NCBI GenBank assembly: GCA_019639215.1
Contig: JAHBSH010000009.1
Coordinates: forward strand, 1-44,912
Source: Acidobacteriota bacterium
Lineage (GTDB): Bacteria; Acidobacteriota; Blastocatellia; Pyrinomonadales; Pyrinomonadaceae
Length of the DNA stretch: 44,912 bases
Direction: 5' to 3'
The notes beneath the pieces were generated by a model, which was not told where the DNA came from, ran no database searches, and was given only the letters and a program-made list of their open reading frames with translations. Position 1 is the stretch's first letter. Each line of letters begins with the position of its first letter. The translations under genes were made by a program, and so were the position numbers. Positions 24,484 through 32,709 of the stretch are shown here, in pieces.

Positions 24484-25419
24484 TCAGCTTTCAAATCTTA
24501 AATTTCCGCTACGAACTCGGACAGCATCGGTTTCGGTTGGCGTTCCGCAACGGTCAGGGTGGATCACCTTTGCCAATTTTTCGATACCGTCTATGACGCG
24601 CGGCCCCGGACGCGAAAAATAACTCGTGGCATCCATCGCCCAGATATTATCATTTCGGACGGCTGTCATTTCACGCCACCGAGCCGGAAATGCCGTTTGT
24701 TCTAACTGCCGCAAAGTATCGGCGACGTAATATCCGCAAGGTATCAGCACAAGCACTTCGGGGTCGGCATCGGCAATAGCGTCGTAGGTCGTCGTGACCG
24801 AGCGTTCTCCTGCTGAACCGAGCAGACATTGACCGCCTGCGGTCTCGACCTGTTCGGGCACCCAATGTCCCGGAGCGAACGGCGGCTCTAGCCACTCAAG
24901 CATCATCACGCGTGGCCTCTCCTCTATGAATTCCATATGATGCCAAACATCGCCCGATCTGTTCGCCAGTTCTGCAACGACATCGTCTGCTTTTTCTTCA
25001 GTGTTGGTCAGTTTGCCGATGGTCAGTATCGTGTCAAAGATATCTTCGATCGTGTTCGGCTCCAGCGAAATGACCTGCGAATCTGCCGTGTATGTCCGCA
25101 CGGCCTGGTTGACCGTTTTGTAATTTACGGCACAGACATCGCAGAGTTCCTGTGTGATTATCAGGTCAGGTTTTAGCTCGGCAAGCAGGTCCGTGTCCAG
25201 ATCATAGATCGTCCCGTGGCCGTCAAGCTGTGAGCGCACAGCGTGGTCGATCTCCCGGCTCGACATCGTTTCGTGTGAGATGCGACTGGCCGTAACGACA
25301 GGTTTTACATTCATTCCGGCAGGGAAATCGCATTCATGTGTCACGCCGACGAGCGAATCCGCAAGTCCCAGAGCACAAACTATTTCCGTTGCCGAAGGCA
25401 AAAGAGAGACGATCCTCAT
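24484..25419 (-). CDS. BtuF-like cobalamin-binding / helical-backbone metal receptor protein
   Basis: A 311-residue periplasmic-binding-fold protein with the class III opening MRIVSLLPSATEIVCALG, VGVTHECDFP, and the central PDLIITQELCDVCAVNY and RPRVMMLEWLEPPFAPGHW segments. Homologues are labelled cobalamin-binding protein. No signal peptide precedes the fold, so it may be cytoplasmic or exported in another way. No BtuCD transporter genes are adjacent and no cobalamin riboswitch is seen upstream. A TAGATT box lies 6 nt before the ATG on the minus strand, suggesting a leaderless message. The thioredoxin-like gene follows 15 nt downstream. Confidence 0.8.
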   Translation of the reverse strand: MRIVSLLPSATEIVCALGLADSLVGVTHECDFPAGMNVKPVVTASRISHETMSSREIDHAVRSQLDGHGTIYDLDTDLLAELKPDLIITQELCDVCAVNYKTVNQAVRTYTADSQVISLEPNTIEDIFDTILTIGKLTNTEEKADDVVAELANRSGDVWHHMEFIEERPRVMMLEWLEPPFAPGHWVPEQVETAGGQCLLGSAGERSVTTTYDAIADADPEVLVLIPCGYYVADTLRQLEQTAFPARWREMTAVRNDNIWAMDATSYFSRPGPRVIDGIEKLAKVIHPDRCGTPTETDAVRVRSGNLRFES

Positions 25420-25425
25420 TTCTGC

Positions 25426-25431
25426 AATCTA
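25426..25431 (-). promoter_or_regulatory. TAGATT box 6 nt before the BtuF-like gene
   Basis: On the minus strand TAGATT ends 6 nt before the ATG at 25419. It has no associated ribosome binding site and belongs to the window-wide leaderless pattern. Confidence 0.4.
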
Positions 25432-25559
25432 ACACAACACCGGCGATAAACGCAGGGAGCCAAATGCCATTTTTACGTGCCGTTAGGTCTGCCGGGCACG
25501 CTTTCGTTCAGACATCTGGCGGTTATTTGATAAAATAAAAGACACAGAGGTTAAGTATC

Positions 25560-25934
25560 ATGTCAGACATCAGATTTAGCGGAACTGTCGATCATCTTGG
25601 CGTAAAATGCGATGACCTGCAGGCGGCCATCGACACATATTTGAACATGGGCTTTACGCTTGAGACCCAATATCCCGATTGGGCGATGGTGCGCGACTCG
25701 CGCGGGTTTGGCATCGCTCTTTTGCCGCCCGATTCAAAACATCCCCCGCATCTGGGCATCCGCGTCGAAACCCGCGAACAGCTGGAAGCCGCGGCCGAGA
25801 ACGAATCACGTCCGATTAAACCGCACCGCGACGGCACATCGTCTTTCTACACAAAAGGACTCTCCGGACAGGTCATCGAGGTCATCCATTACCCCGAAGA
25901 CTTCAAACCCGGCGTGGAATATACCGAGGCATAA
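25560..25934 (+). CDS. VOC (glyoxalase/bleomycin resistance) superfamily protein
   Basis: A 124-residue single-domain protein with paired beta-alpha-beta-beta-beta units. FSGTVDHLGVKCDDL opens the first module with a His metal ligand, and LSGQVIEVIHYPE closes the second with a Glu ligand. Such proteins bind a divalent metal and act as lyases, isomerases or dioxygenases; the reaction cannot be specified here. An AGAGGT ribosome binding site lies before the ATG. It is upstream of, but separate from, the parDE promoter. Confidence 0.85.
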   Translation: MSDIRFSGTVDHLGVKCDDLQAAIDTYLNMGFTLETQYPDWAMVRDSRGFGIALLPPDSKHPPHLGIRVETREQLEAAAENESRPIKPHRDGTSSFYTKGLSGQVIEVIHYPEDFKPGVEYTEA

Positions 25935-25973
25935 GGTCATCTAAAGAGGTGCTAGTTGAAGACTTGTTTCCCC

Positions 25974-26003
25974 TTGACGAGATATACCAGGAATTGGTAT
26001 CTT
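25974..26003 (+). promoter_or_regulatory. parDE promoter with overlapping palindromic operator
   Basis: TTGACG (25974-25979) and TATCTT (25998-26003) are 18 nt apart. A perfect inverted repeat ATACCA-N5-TGGTAT (25984-26000) fills the spacer and runs into the -10 box, as expected for an operator bound by the ParD ribbon-helix-helix antitoxin. Transcription should begin a few bases before the ATG at 26013. Confidence 0.7.
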
Positions 26004-26012
26004 TGTCCCATT

Positions 26013-26261
26013 ATGGCAAAGAACACCTCGATCTTATTGGGCGATCATTTTGACCAGATGATAGATCGTCAGGTGGCTTCGGGCAGGTTCTCATCCGCAA
26101 GCGAGGTCGTCCGGGCCGCTCTGCGTCTGTTTGAACACGAAGAAGAAAAAAAGGCTGAGCTTATCAAGGCACTGAAGAAGGGCGAGAGATCGGCCGAGGT
26201 GACGGACTTTGACAGAGATCAGTTTCTGAAAAAGCTTCACAAAAAACACAACAGCAGATGA
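26013..26261 (+). CDS. parD: ParD-family antitoxin
   Basis: An 82-residue type II antitoxin. The N-terminal ribbon-helix-helix (ILLGDHFDQMIDRQVASGRF then SASEVVRAALRL) binds the operator, and the acidic/basic C-terminal tail wraps the toxin. The frame is open upstream, but ATG 26013 gives the normal length, follows the promoter, and has no ribosome binding site, so the message is nearly leaderless. The stop overlaps the start of parE by ATGA. Confidence 0.9.
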   Translation: MAKNTSILLGDHFDQMIDRQVASGRFSSASEVVRAALRLFEHEEEKKAELIKALKKGERSAEVTDFDRDQFLKKLHKKHNSR

Positions 26262-26554
26262 AATATATCATCCGTAAAGAAGCTCACAGTGACCTTGAAG
26301 AAATATGGCTTTACACGTATGAAACCTGGTCGATCGAGCAAGCGGACAGATATATCAATTTGTTATTGGACGAGGTCGAATACCTCGCAGGAAATCCTCT
26401 TCTAGGTAGAAATTACGAGCACATTAGAGAAGGCTACTTCTGTCGTCAGGCCGGATCACATCTTATCTTTTATCGGTTCGCTAAAAATAGAGACCTTATT
26501 GAAATAGTTCGTATGCTGCATAAAAGAATGAACATCGATACAAGGTTGAGATGA
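26258..26554 (+). CDS. parE: ParE/RelE-superfamily toxin
   Basis: A 98-residue toxin with the ParE fold. RKEAHSDLEEIWLYTYETW is the opening helix pair, NPLLGRNYEHIREGYFCRQAG the central sheet, and HLIFYRF...IEIVRMLHKRMNI the C-terminal strands. ParE toxins usually poison DNA gyrase; the target here is not proven. It overlaps parD by 4 nt at the front. Its own stop codon overlaps the ATG of the oxidoreductase gene, so three genes are translationally coupled. Confidence 0.9.
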   Translation: MKYIIRKEAHSDLEEIWLYTYETWSIEQADRYINLLLDEVEYLAGNPLLGRNYEHIREGYFCRQAGSHLIFYRFAKNRDLIEIVRMLHKRMNIDTRLR

Positions 26555-27129
26555 AAAAGATACTTATCATCAACGGCCATCCTGACCGGGAAAGTTACTG
26601 CCATGCTCTTGCCGAAGCGTATAAGCGAGGTGCGTTGGCTTCCGGCTCCGAGCTGAAAGAGATAGTGATCGCCGACCTGCAATTTAACCCAAATCTTCAA
26701 TTTGGTTACAGGAAAAGGACAGAGCTTGAACCTGACCTGCTCGCGGCACGCGAGATGATATTGTGGGCTGAACATCTGGTGTGGATCTATCCGGTCTGGT
26801 GGGGTTCGTTTCCGGCAATTCTAAAAGGCTTTCTCGACCGCGTCTTTCTGCCCGGTTTTGCATTCAAAAAAAGAGAGAACTCACTTATGTGGGATACGCT
26901 TTTGACGGGGCGTTCGGCCCGCATTATCTCAACGCTTGACCAGCCCGTGTGGTTCTATTGGCTTGTGAACAGAAGGCCGACATATTGGGCGATGAAACGA
27001 ATGACCCTCAACTTTTGCGGCATAAAACCCGTTAAAGCTACGACCATCGGCCCGATCCGCCTGTCAAAACCCGCCTGGCGCGAAAAATGGCTAAAAAAGG
27101 TCGAAAAACTCGGCCAAAAGCAAAAATAA
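26551..27129 (+). CDS. NAD(P)H-dependent flavodoxin-fold oxidoreductase (KefF/MdaB-like)
   Basis: A 192-residue FMN- or FAD-dependent quinone reductase of the flavodoxin-like fold. KILIINGHPDRESYCHALAE binds the flavin phosphate, and HLVWIYPVWWGSFPAILKGF and LDRVFLPGFAF are diagnostic. It likely reduces quinones or nitro compounds in the cytoplasm. Its ATG overlaps the parE stop codon (ATGA), an unusual addition to a toxin-antitoxin operon. A weak terminator-like hairpin lies at 27151. Confidence 0.88.
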   Translation: MKKILIINGHPDRESYCHALAEAYKRGALASGSELKEIVIADLQFNPNLQFGYRKRTELEPDLLAAREMILWAEHLVWIYPVWWGSFPAILKGFLDRVFLPGFAFKKRENSLMWDTLLTGRSARIISTLDQPVWFYWLVNRRPTYWAMKRMTLNFCGIKPVKATTIGPIRLSKPAWREKWLKKVEKLGQKQK

Positions 27130-27150
27130 ATAGCTGCCTTTTGCTCGTGG

Positions 27151-27190
27151 AATCGGGATGGTCTCAAATCTAAAGGCTCGCCCGATTTTT
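27151..27190 (+). terminator. Possible terminator after the oxidoreductase gene
   Basis: AATCGGG (27151-27157) and CCCGATT (27181-27187) form a 7-bp stem with a 23-nt loop, followed by a few T. The long loop makes it weak. Confidence 0.4.
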
Positions 27191-27235
27191 CAGGTTCAAA
27201 GCGTTCGGCATTTCCAAGTTCCGTCAAAAGATTGT

Positions 27236-27241
27236 TATTAT
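27236..27241 (+). promoter_or_regulatory. TATTAT box 7 nt before the aminotransferase gene
   Basis: TATTAT ends 7 nt before the ATG at 27249, with no ribosome binding site in between. Consistent with a leaderless transcript. Confidence 0.45.
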
Positions 27242-27248
27242 TACGTTT

Positions 27249-28409
27249 ATGACGGAAACAAAGGTTCAGAAGGTAAAGCCTGATATTCGGGCGATAACGC
27301 GGTTGGTGCCGGCGAGCGGCAATTTGGTTCAGGGGCAATCGGAGCTGCCGATCGATCCGCAGTTGGCGGCTGAGGCGGCGTCGATAATCGCGGCCAGCCA
27401 GAACCATTACGGCGGCAGCGAAGGCGACGCGAACTTGCGAAAGGCCGTCGCTGAAAAGATCGCAAGATACAACGGCATTTCGCTGGATGTTGACGCACGT
27501 CCGTTCGAACTGATGATAACGAACGGTGGCACGGGAGCTTTGATCGGCATAACGCAGGCGTATCTTCGCGGAAGGTCGGCGTTGGTCTTTGAACCGTATT
27601 ATCCTTATCATCGCCGCATCCTGGAAGAATTTGGCGGCAAGACCGAAGCGTTCGAACTGGACGCCGAACTTAAGTTTGAAAAGGACGCTCTGCTCGCCCG
27701 CTGTAAGGAATTGAAAGACCGTGCGGAGTTTCCGCTTCGCGCGATCATCGTCTGCTCGCCCGCAAACCCAAGCGGCAAGGTGCTTTCACAGACTGAACTA
27801 GAAGCCATTGCCGACGTTGCGAAGGAACTCGATCTTCTCGTTATCTCGGACGAGGTCTATGAGCATTACGTCACGGGCGAAAATCCGCATACGCCCATCG
27901 CGTCGCTGCCCGATATGCTCGAACGGACGATCACCGTCAATTCGTTCTCAAAATCTTGGAACATCTCCGGCTGGCGGCTCGGCTATGCATACGGCAAAGG
28001 CGAACTCATCGCTCCTGTAAATAACGCTGCGAATGTGATCTACGTTTGCCCGGTCACGCCTCTGCAGGCGGCGTTGTCAAAGGTTCTGATGGCGGACGGT
28101 GAATATTACACACGCCTCCGCGATAAATTTGACGCCAAACGCATCGCCTTTAGCGAAGGGCTGAAAGAGATTGGGTTCGATATCTACAATTCCGGCTCCG
28201 CATTCTACATCTGGGCACGCATCCCGGAACGCTTTGACGATGCCATCGCCTTTAACGAAATGCTGATGCGTGACGCAGGCGTAGGCATGACACCCGGTTC
28301 CGCATTTGCCGACAGCGACACGTGGGACGACCATGTCCGCATCTGCATCGCCCGCGAAGACACGATCCTCGAAGGTGCGATGGAAAAGATGCGGTCAGTT
28401 CTGAAATAA
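27249..28409 (+). CDS. Class I/II pyridoxal-phosphate aminotransferase
   Basis: A 386-residue fold-type I aminotransferase. The PLP-binding lysine is in NSFSKSWNISGWRLGY (Lys235). CSPANPSGKV provides the Asn that contacts the cofactor, ISDEVYEH provides Asp and Tyr, and the C-terminal VRICIA binds the substrate carboxylate through Arg. It is most like broad-specificity aspartate/aromatic aminotransferases; the exact amino acid cannot be decided. A 62-residue gene follows 4 nt after its stop codon. Confidence 0.88.
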   Translation: MTETKVQKVKPDIRAITRLVPASGNLVQGQSELPIDPQLAAEAASIIAASQNHYGGSEGDANLRKAVAEKIARYNGISLDVDARPFELMITNGGTGALIGITQAYLRGRSALVFEPYYPYHRRILEEFGGKTEAFELDAELKFEKDALLARCKELKDRAEFPLRAIIVCSPANPSGKVLSQTELEAIADVAKELDLLVISDEVYEHYVTGENPHTPIASLPDMLERTITVNSFSKSWNISGWRLGYAYGKGELIAPVNNAANVIYVCPVTPLQAALSKVLMADGEYYTRLRDKFDAKRIAFSEGLKEIGFDIYNSGSAFYIWARIPERFDDAIAFNEMLMRDAGVGMTPGSAFADSDTWDDHVRICIAREDTILEGAMEKMRSVLK

Positions 28410-28413
28410 ACAG

Positions 28414-28602
28414 ATGTACCGCCGTTCAAAATTTCTTGAGGTCCTTATCGCCATTCGGCAAGAGATGGCTCGAGAGGCCGATTATGACGTCGATCTTTTT
28501 GCCGAGATGGTTCGTTCCGGCCGCTGGACCGAACCCGGCAAAGGTTACGACATCAAACCGGATGAGAGCAGGGAACGCCGGCGGACAAAGAAGGATAAGT
28601 AA
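28414..28602 (+). CDS. Small conserved-looking protein of unknown function
   Basis: A 62-residue charged protein, mostly helical in its first half (FLEVLIAIRQEMAREADYDVDLF) and basic at the C terminus (RERRRTKKDK). It starts 4 nt after the aminotransferase stop codon, so the two are likely cotranscribed. I know no function. The position and codon pattern support a real gene. Confidence 0.6.
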   Translation: MYRRSKFLEVLIAIRQEMAREADYDVDLFAEMVRSGRWTEPGKGYDIKPDESRERRRTKKDK

Positions 28603-28664
28603 CGTGTTCTTGTTTAATGCTTTATGCAGACCTCAGCAAGAAACCGGTCGCTGTTCACGCAGAT

Positions 28665-28723
28665 GGTTCTGACAAAAGAACCACCTCCCGGCTAAAGCCG
28701 TACTCCTCCTTTGTAAGGAGGAG
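28665..28723. repeat. Cluster of three small inverted repeats
   Basis: Three hairpins in about 60 nt: GGTTCT/AGAACC (28665-28682), CGGCT/AGCCG (28689-28700), and CTCCTCCTT/AAGGAGGAG with a 3-nt loop (28703-28723). The last arm looks like a Shine-Dalgarno sequence paired to its own complement. The layout is typical of dispersed intergenic palindromic repeats. The rest of 28603-28826 holds no supported gene. Confidence 0.6.
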
Positions 28724-28815
28724 AGTTCTGAACAAGTATTCGGTTGCCAAAGTTTTTCGGAATTGTTCTAATAAATCTCACCGAATGTGCCGTTCGATGC
28801 GGCTTGTTTAGACCC

Positions 28816-28821
28816 TAAGAT
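28816..28821 (+). promoter_or_regulatory. TAAGAT box 5 nt before the transglycosylase gene
   Basis: TAAGAT ends 5 nt before the ATG at 28827 and no ribosome binding site is present. Same arrangement as several other genes here. Confidence 0.4.
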
Positions 28822-28826
28822 CAACA

Positions 28827-29402
28827 ATGTACAGGTATATCGTTTCGTGTCTGCTGATAGCGGCAGTTGTCGGTGCCTCCGGCAGCTACTTCTTTCGTGA
28901 TTGGTGGGAGCATCGTTTTGACGATCTCATCTCACAGCAGGCGCGTATTTACAGCATTGATGAAAAGTTGGTCTGGAGCCTTATTTACGAAGAGACGTGG
29001 TTCCGTTCCGGCGCCATCGGCGACGCCGACGAGGTCGGGCTGATGCAGGTAACGCCGCTCGTTGCCCGCGAATGGGCAAAGGAAACCGGCCTTAGCGAAT
29101 TTGAGCGCCAGTCGAACGAAGATGTCGTTGGCCTGCTCAGCGATCCGACGCGAAACATACAGATCGGCTGCTGGTATTACGAAAAACTTCGCGAACGCTA
29201 TCGCGGACGCTTGGCAGAAACTGCAATGACGCTTGCGGCATACAATGCAGGTCCGAGCCGTGTCGAAGAATGGACAAAGGACACCGATGCATCGACAATG
29301 TCCGAAGCAGATTTTATAGAACGCATCGGCATCGCCTCAACCAAGGCTTATGTTTCGTCGATCCTCACACGTTATCGAGCGGATGGCACCGTTGCTAAAT
29401 AG
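28827..29402 (+). CDS. Lytic transglycosylase (SLT domain)
   Basis: A 191-residue peptidoglycan lytic transglycosylase with an N-terminal signal anchor (YIVSCLLIAAVVGASGSYFF). The SLT core is SLIYEETWFRSGAIGDADEV with the catalytic Glu at about residue 56, GLMQVTP, and the AAYNAGPSRVEEW block. It cleaves the glycan between MurNAc and GlcNAc, forming anhydro-MurNAc. The first helix is uncleaved-looking, so the enzyme may be tethered to the inner membrane. Confidence 0.88.
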   Translation: MYRYIVSCLLIAAVVGASGSYFFRDWWEHRFDDLISQQARIYSIDEKLVWSLIYEETWFRSGAIGDADEVGLMQVTPLVAREWAKETGLSEFERQSNEDVVGLLSDPTRNIQIGCWYYEKLRERYRGRLAETAMTLAAYNAGPSRVEEWTKDTDASTMSEADFIERIGIASTKAYVSSILTRYRADGTVAK

Positions 29403-29466
29403 CTTCTCGAACATTCGCCTTTCTCATAGTTTCAAAAACCCGCTATTCTGATACCGTTCAAAAAAG

Positions 29467-30744
29467 ATGATATCTCTAAAAGGAAAATTCGTTCTGCCCA
29501 TTTCCTCAGAACCTATTGAAAATGGTGCGGTAATCATTGACGGAGAAAGAATTGTTGCAGTTGGCAGATCGGCAGACCTTGAGAAAGCTTATCCCGGCAT
29601 CGAGACCGAAGATCTGGGAAATGCCGCTATTCTGCCCGGCTTTGTGAACTGCCATTCGCATCTGGAAATAACCGGAATGCGAGGTGCATTGGACAGTGTC
29701 GAGCATGATTTTCGCTCGTGGCTTTTGAAGCTCAGTACTCTGCGGTCAGAGATGGGCGACGAACAGATAGAAGCGGCCGCTCTCGCCGGAGCTTACGAAG
29801 GTGCGGCGGCCGGAGTGACTTGCTTTGGTGACATCGGCCGCTACGGCAGAGCTGGGTTTAATGCTTTAAGAACTGCGGGGCTTCGCGGGATCCTTTTTCA
29901 GGAAACCGACTTTTCTCCGGACAACAGAACCGCGGATGATGATTTCCTTAAACTTGCTGAAAAATTTGAAGAGCTTTTGGCTGACGCGACCGATCTCGTC
30001 CGTGTCGGGCTGTCGCCGCATTCGCCCTATACGGTCAGTTCGCGACTGTTTGAGCTGATAGCTCAATTTGCCATTATCAACCGATTGCCGTTGACGATCC
30101 ACGCTGCCGAATCATCAAACGAGATCGAACTTCTCGAAAAAGGGACCGGATTTTTCACCGAGGTCTATGAAAAGTTTGATGTGGAATGGCAAAGCCCTTT
30201 GTGTTCGACGGTGGAATACCTTGACCGTCTCGGCGTTTTGTCAGCACGTCCGTTGCTGGCACATTGTGTTCGCGTCGCTGATGATGACATAAAACGCATT
30301 GCCGCAAACGGAGCAAAGATCGCGCATTGTCCGCGTTCAAACGCAAAGTTCGGACACGGTTGGGCGCCGTTTGAGAAATTTCTTGATGCCGGCATTACGG
30401 TCGGTCTCGGCAGCGATTCGGTCGCCAGCAATAATGTCTGCGACATTTTAGCAGAAGCTTCACTTGCTGCTTTTGCCGCCCGAAATCTGCCTGACAGCAA
30501 ACGGTTTATCACCGCTCGTGACGTTCTTCGCTCCGCAACGCTTGGCGGAGCAGAATCTCTCGGAATGGAAGATAAAATAGGAACTCTGGAAGCAGGCAAA
30601 TTTGCCGACCTGGCCGTTATCTCGCTTGATGATCCCGCTCAACAGCCCGTGACCGATGTCGAAGCGGCTCTTGTTTTTTCATCAAATGCAAAGGATGTAT
30701 TGAAAACGCTTGTAGCTGGAAATGAGATCTATTCTATAGTTTGA
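29467..30744 (+). CDS. Amidohydrolase-family deaminase
   Basis: A 425-residue metal-dependent amidohydrolase. Metal ligands appear as HSHLE (residues 63-67), IHAAES (about 215), AHCV (about 265) and GSDSVAS (about 318). This set matches deaminases of the SsnA, methylthioadenosine/S-adenosylhomocysteine deaminase and aminofutalosine deaminase group. HSHLE is often seen in the futalosine branch of menaquinone synthesis, but no other mqn genes are adjacent, so substrate assignment stays open. It converges with the RelE-type toxin gene 13 nt away. Confidence 0.82.
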   Translation: MISLKGKFVLPISSEPIENGAVIIDGERIVAVGRSADLEKAYPGIETEDLGNAAILPGFVNCHSHLEITGMRGALDSVEHDFRSWLLKLSTLRSEMGDEQIEAAALAGAYEGAAAGVTCFGDIGRYGRAGFNALRTAGLRGILFQETDFSPDNRTADDDFLKLAEKFEELLADATDLVRVGLSPHSPYTVSSRLFELIAQFAIINRLPLTIHAAESSNEIELLEKGTGFFTEVYEKFDVEWQSPLCSTVEYLDRLGVLSARPLLAHCVRVADDDIKRIAANGAKIAHCPRSNAKFGHGWAPFEKFLDAGITVGLGSDSVASNNVCDILAEASLAAFAARNLPDSKRFITARDVLRSATLGGAESLGMEDKIGTLEAGKFADLAVISLDDPAQQPVTDVEAALVFSSNAKDVLKTLVAGNEIYSIV

Positions 30745-30757
30745 CCGGTTGGTATGT

Positions 30758-31051
30758 TTAGCTTGTGCGTGATCTCCAATAATCAGGTTGCCGGCTGCAA
30801 TGCATAATCGCGATGATGAGTAGATGATCAGCATCTATGGCATAAAGCACAGCATATGGAAATGTGCGGGTAAGTCTGCGACGAATAGGAGTCTCTAATA
30901 TCGGCCACATTTCAGGTGCATTGATAATACTTTCAATAGCTGTTTCTATAACCTGAATAAAGTGGTCTCCCAAACCGGGTTCCTGCTGTTCGTAATACAC
31001 AGCCGCTTGCTCAAATTCTTCCAGAGCTTCCGGGTGAAACCGTTGTCTCAC
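30758..31051 (-). CDS. RelE/ParE-family toxin
   Basis: A 97-residue toxin-fold protein. HPEALEEFEQAAVYYEQQEPG is the opening helix pair, and RRLTRTFPYAVLYAID and IIAIMHCSRQPDYWRSR form the C-terminal strands typical of this RelE/ParE subgroup. It overlaps the upstream antitoxin gene by 4 nt. Its closest relative in the window is the toxin at 34123, with the same HPEA...EF, RR, Y and HxSRxPxYW pattern. Cellular target unknown. Confidence 0.88.
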   Translation of the reverse strand: MRQRFHPEALEEFEQAAVYYEQQEPGLGDHFIQVIETAIESIINAPEMWPILETPIRRRLTRTFPYAVLYAIDADHLLIIAIMHCSRQPDYWRSRTS

Positions 31052-31317
31052 TTTCTAATAGCCTTCCTTACCCGATCGAATACCTCATCTCCGTCGATGG
31101 TCTCAACCTTTCTTGAACGGATCTCATCAAGACGACGCAACGCTTCGACTGCCCATATCTCATCTACTGTCTTTTCAGATGATTCGTCCAAACTGCTGAC
31201 CAGTTTATCGGCAAGAATGGCACGTGCATCTATCGGAAGCGATAAGGCAGCGTTTGTAATATCTCCATACTCTATGTCCATATTTGCAAGAATATCTCGA
31301 AAAGTAATTCTTCTCAA
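31048..31317 (-). CDS. Addiction-module antitoxin (PF09720-like)
   Basis: An 89-residue helical antitoxin with the family core ALSLPIDARAILADKLVSSL, the DEIWAVEALRRLDEIRS helix and the GDEVFDRVRKAI tail. TTG 31317 is preceded on the minus strand by AAGGAG at 7 nt, an excellent ribosome binding site. The internal ATG at 31281 gives the more usual family length but has poor signals. The pair with the toxin at 30758 is a complete type II module. Confidence 0.85.
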   Translation of the reverse strand: MRRITFRDILANMDIEYGDITNAALSLPIDARAILADKLVSSLDESSEKTVDEIWAVEALRRLDEIRSRKVETIDGDEVFDRVRKAIRK

Positions 31318-31458
31318 GCAATTTCTCCTTATTCCTCAGAGCAGACAATGCGACAAAAGTACCATATTTCATTGCATTGTCCCAAGTCTGAGCAATGGGT
31401 TAATGACGATGGTTGCAGGAAAAGAGATATTTATCGGATAAGAAAAATTCTGCGAGAT

Positions 31459-32709
31459 CTATTTTATCAAGGACACTTTAGCGAGTTCTATTTTTCTTTC
31501 AAGCTCTGAGCCAAGGATCTTTACTTTGTCCTTAACTAACGGATGAAAATCGATCTCACTCAAATAACCTTCTCCGGATCCATCTGAACCTTCTTTCAGA
31601 GCTTCTTTAAAGTACTTATCAGCTTCAAGAAAAAAGATGGCGACCGCGGCGTTGTTGCGGACAAATTCTTCTTTGTCTTTTAACAAAATATCTGCCAGAT
31701 CGGGAATATGTTTTTTGGATTTTAAGATGCCGAGCGATAGTGCGGCTGCAGACCGAACCAAACTGCTTTCATCTTTGAGCAGTTGTGCGATCTCATCCGC
31801 ATATTCGGTTGCATTCATTAGGGCAAGAGCTTTTGCTGCAGATCCTTTTCTGAACTCCTTGCCAAGAAGTTTTGCAATATCTTTCGCGTGTTCTTTTGCA
31901 TCAATTGCCACAAGGGCATAAGCAGCGGTTTCGGCGATCTCTGAGTCGGAAGTGGAGAGCATTATTTCGGCAATGTCTTTCTTATAATTCTTTGCTTCTC
32001 CTGTTTCTATCAAAAAATATATCGGACTGTCGTCTCCGGAGAATTCGAACTCCCTGTTCTTTAAGATACCAACTATTTCCCGCGTAAATTCCTTTGCATC
32101 CATGTCGGCCAGAGCAAAGATCGCTCCTGCTCGGTCATATTCGTTCTTGCTTTTCAATAACTTGGAAATGTCGGATTTATATTCAGCTGCATTCAACATT
32201 CCCAGAGCTATTGCAGCCCTTCCGCGATAGAACATCGGGTCACCGGCAAACCTATCCTCAAAAGAAGGGTCGCGATGGTTAACAAGTTCGGCGAGCTTTG
32301 GAGCATAAGACTTGTCGCCCGATGCTCCGAGAATAAAAGCTGAGAAGCCCTTGACGGCCTGGTCTTTTGAATTGAGAAAGTCGGCGAATTTATCCTTAAA
32401 CCCCTTTGCCCCGCCAAGTTCCTTTATCTGCTCGGCGTTATTAGACTCCACGGCTTTCATAAATTCGATGAAATAATCCAAAGCCTTATCTACTTCCTCT
32501 TTTGAATCGTAAGCATGTGTTAATGTCCACAACTGCGAAGAGAGTTGAGCTATGTACTTATTTGCGATGCCAAGATATAAGGTTTTAAGTTCCTCATCAT
32601 TCTCAAGGGCCTCAAGACGGATCGGGGTAGGAGCAACGGTCTGGGCCTGGGCCGCAATTGCCGCCGTAAAACATAAAATTAACAACGCCGTTGAAAATAA
32701 AGATCTCAT
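31459..32709 (-). CDS. Exported HEAT-repeat protein
   Basis: A 416-residue protein with a signal peptide (TALLILCFTAAIAAQAQ). About seven HEAT-like helical repeats lie between residues 120 and 370, each with an Ala-rich second helix such as YRGRAAIALGML, DRAGAIFALADMD, ETAAYALVAID and VRSAAALSLGILK. HEAT repeats bind protein partners; the partner is unknown. The ATG overlaps the stop of the SCO gene by 4 nt, so the two are translated together in the periplasm-directed operon. Confidence 0.82.
   Translation of the reverse strand: MRSLFSTALLILCFTAAIAAQAQTVAPTPIRLEALENDEELKTLYLGIANKYIAQLSSQLWTLTHAYDSKEEVDKALDYFIEFMKAVESNNAEQIKELGGAKGFKDKFADFLNSKDQAVKGFSAFILGASGDKSYAPKLAELVNHRDPSFEDRFAGDPMFYRGRAAIALGMLNAAEYKSDISKLLKSKNEYDRAGAIFALADMDAKEFTREIVGILKNREFEFSGDDSPIYFLIETGEAKNYKKDIAEIMLSTSDSEIAETAAYALVAIDAKEHAKDIAKLLGKEFRKGSAAKALALMNATEYADEIAQLLKDESSLVRSAAALSLGILKSKKHIPDLADILLKDKEEFVRNNAAVAIFFLEADKYFKEALKEGSDGSGEGYLSEIDFHPLVKDKVKILGSELERKIELAKVSLIK

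Noticed and set aside
25420..25559. Cobalamin riboswitch upstream of the BtuF-like gene
   Set aside because: No B12-box-like core could be found on the minus strand, and the distance from the -10 box to the start leaves no leader.
28617..28811. 64-residue ORF after the aminotransferase operon
   Set aside because: It runs through three hairpin repeats, has no ribosome binding site and no protein-like pattern.
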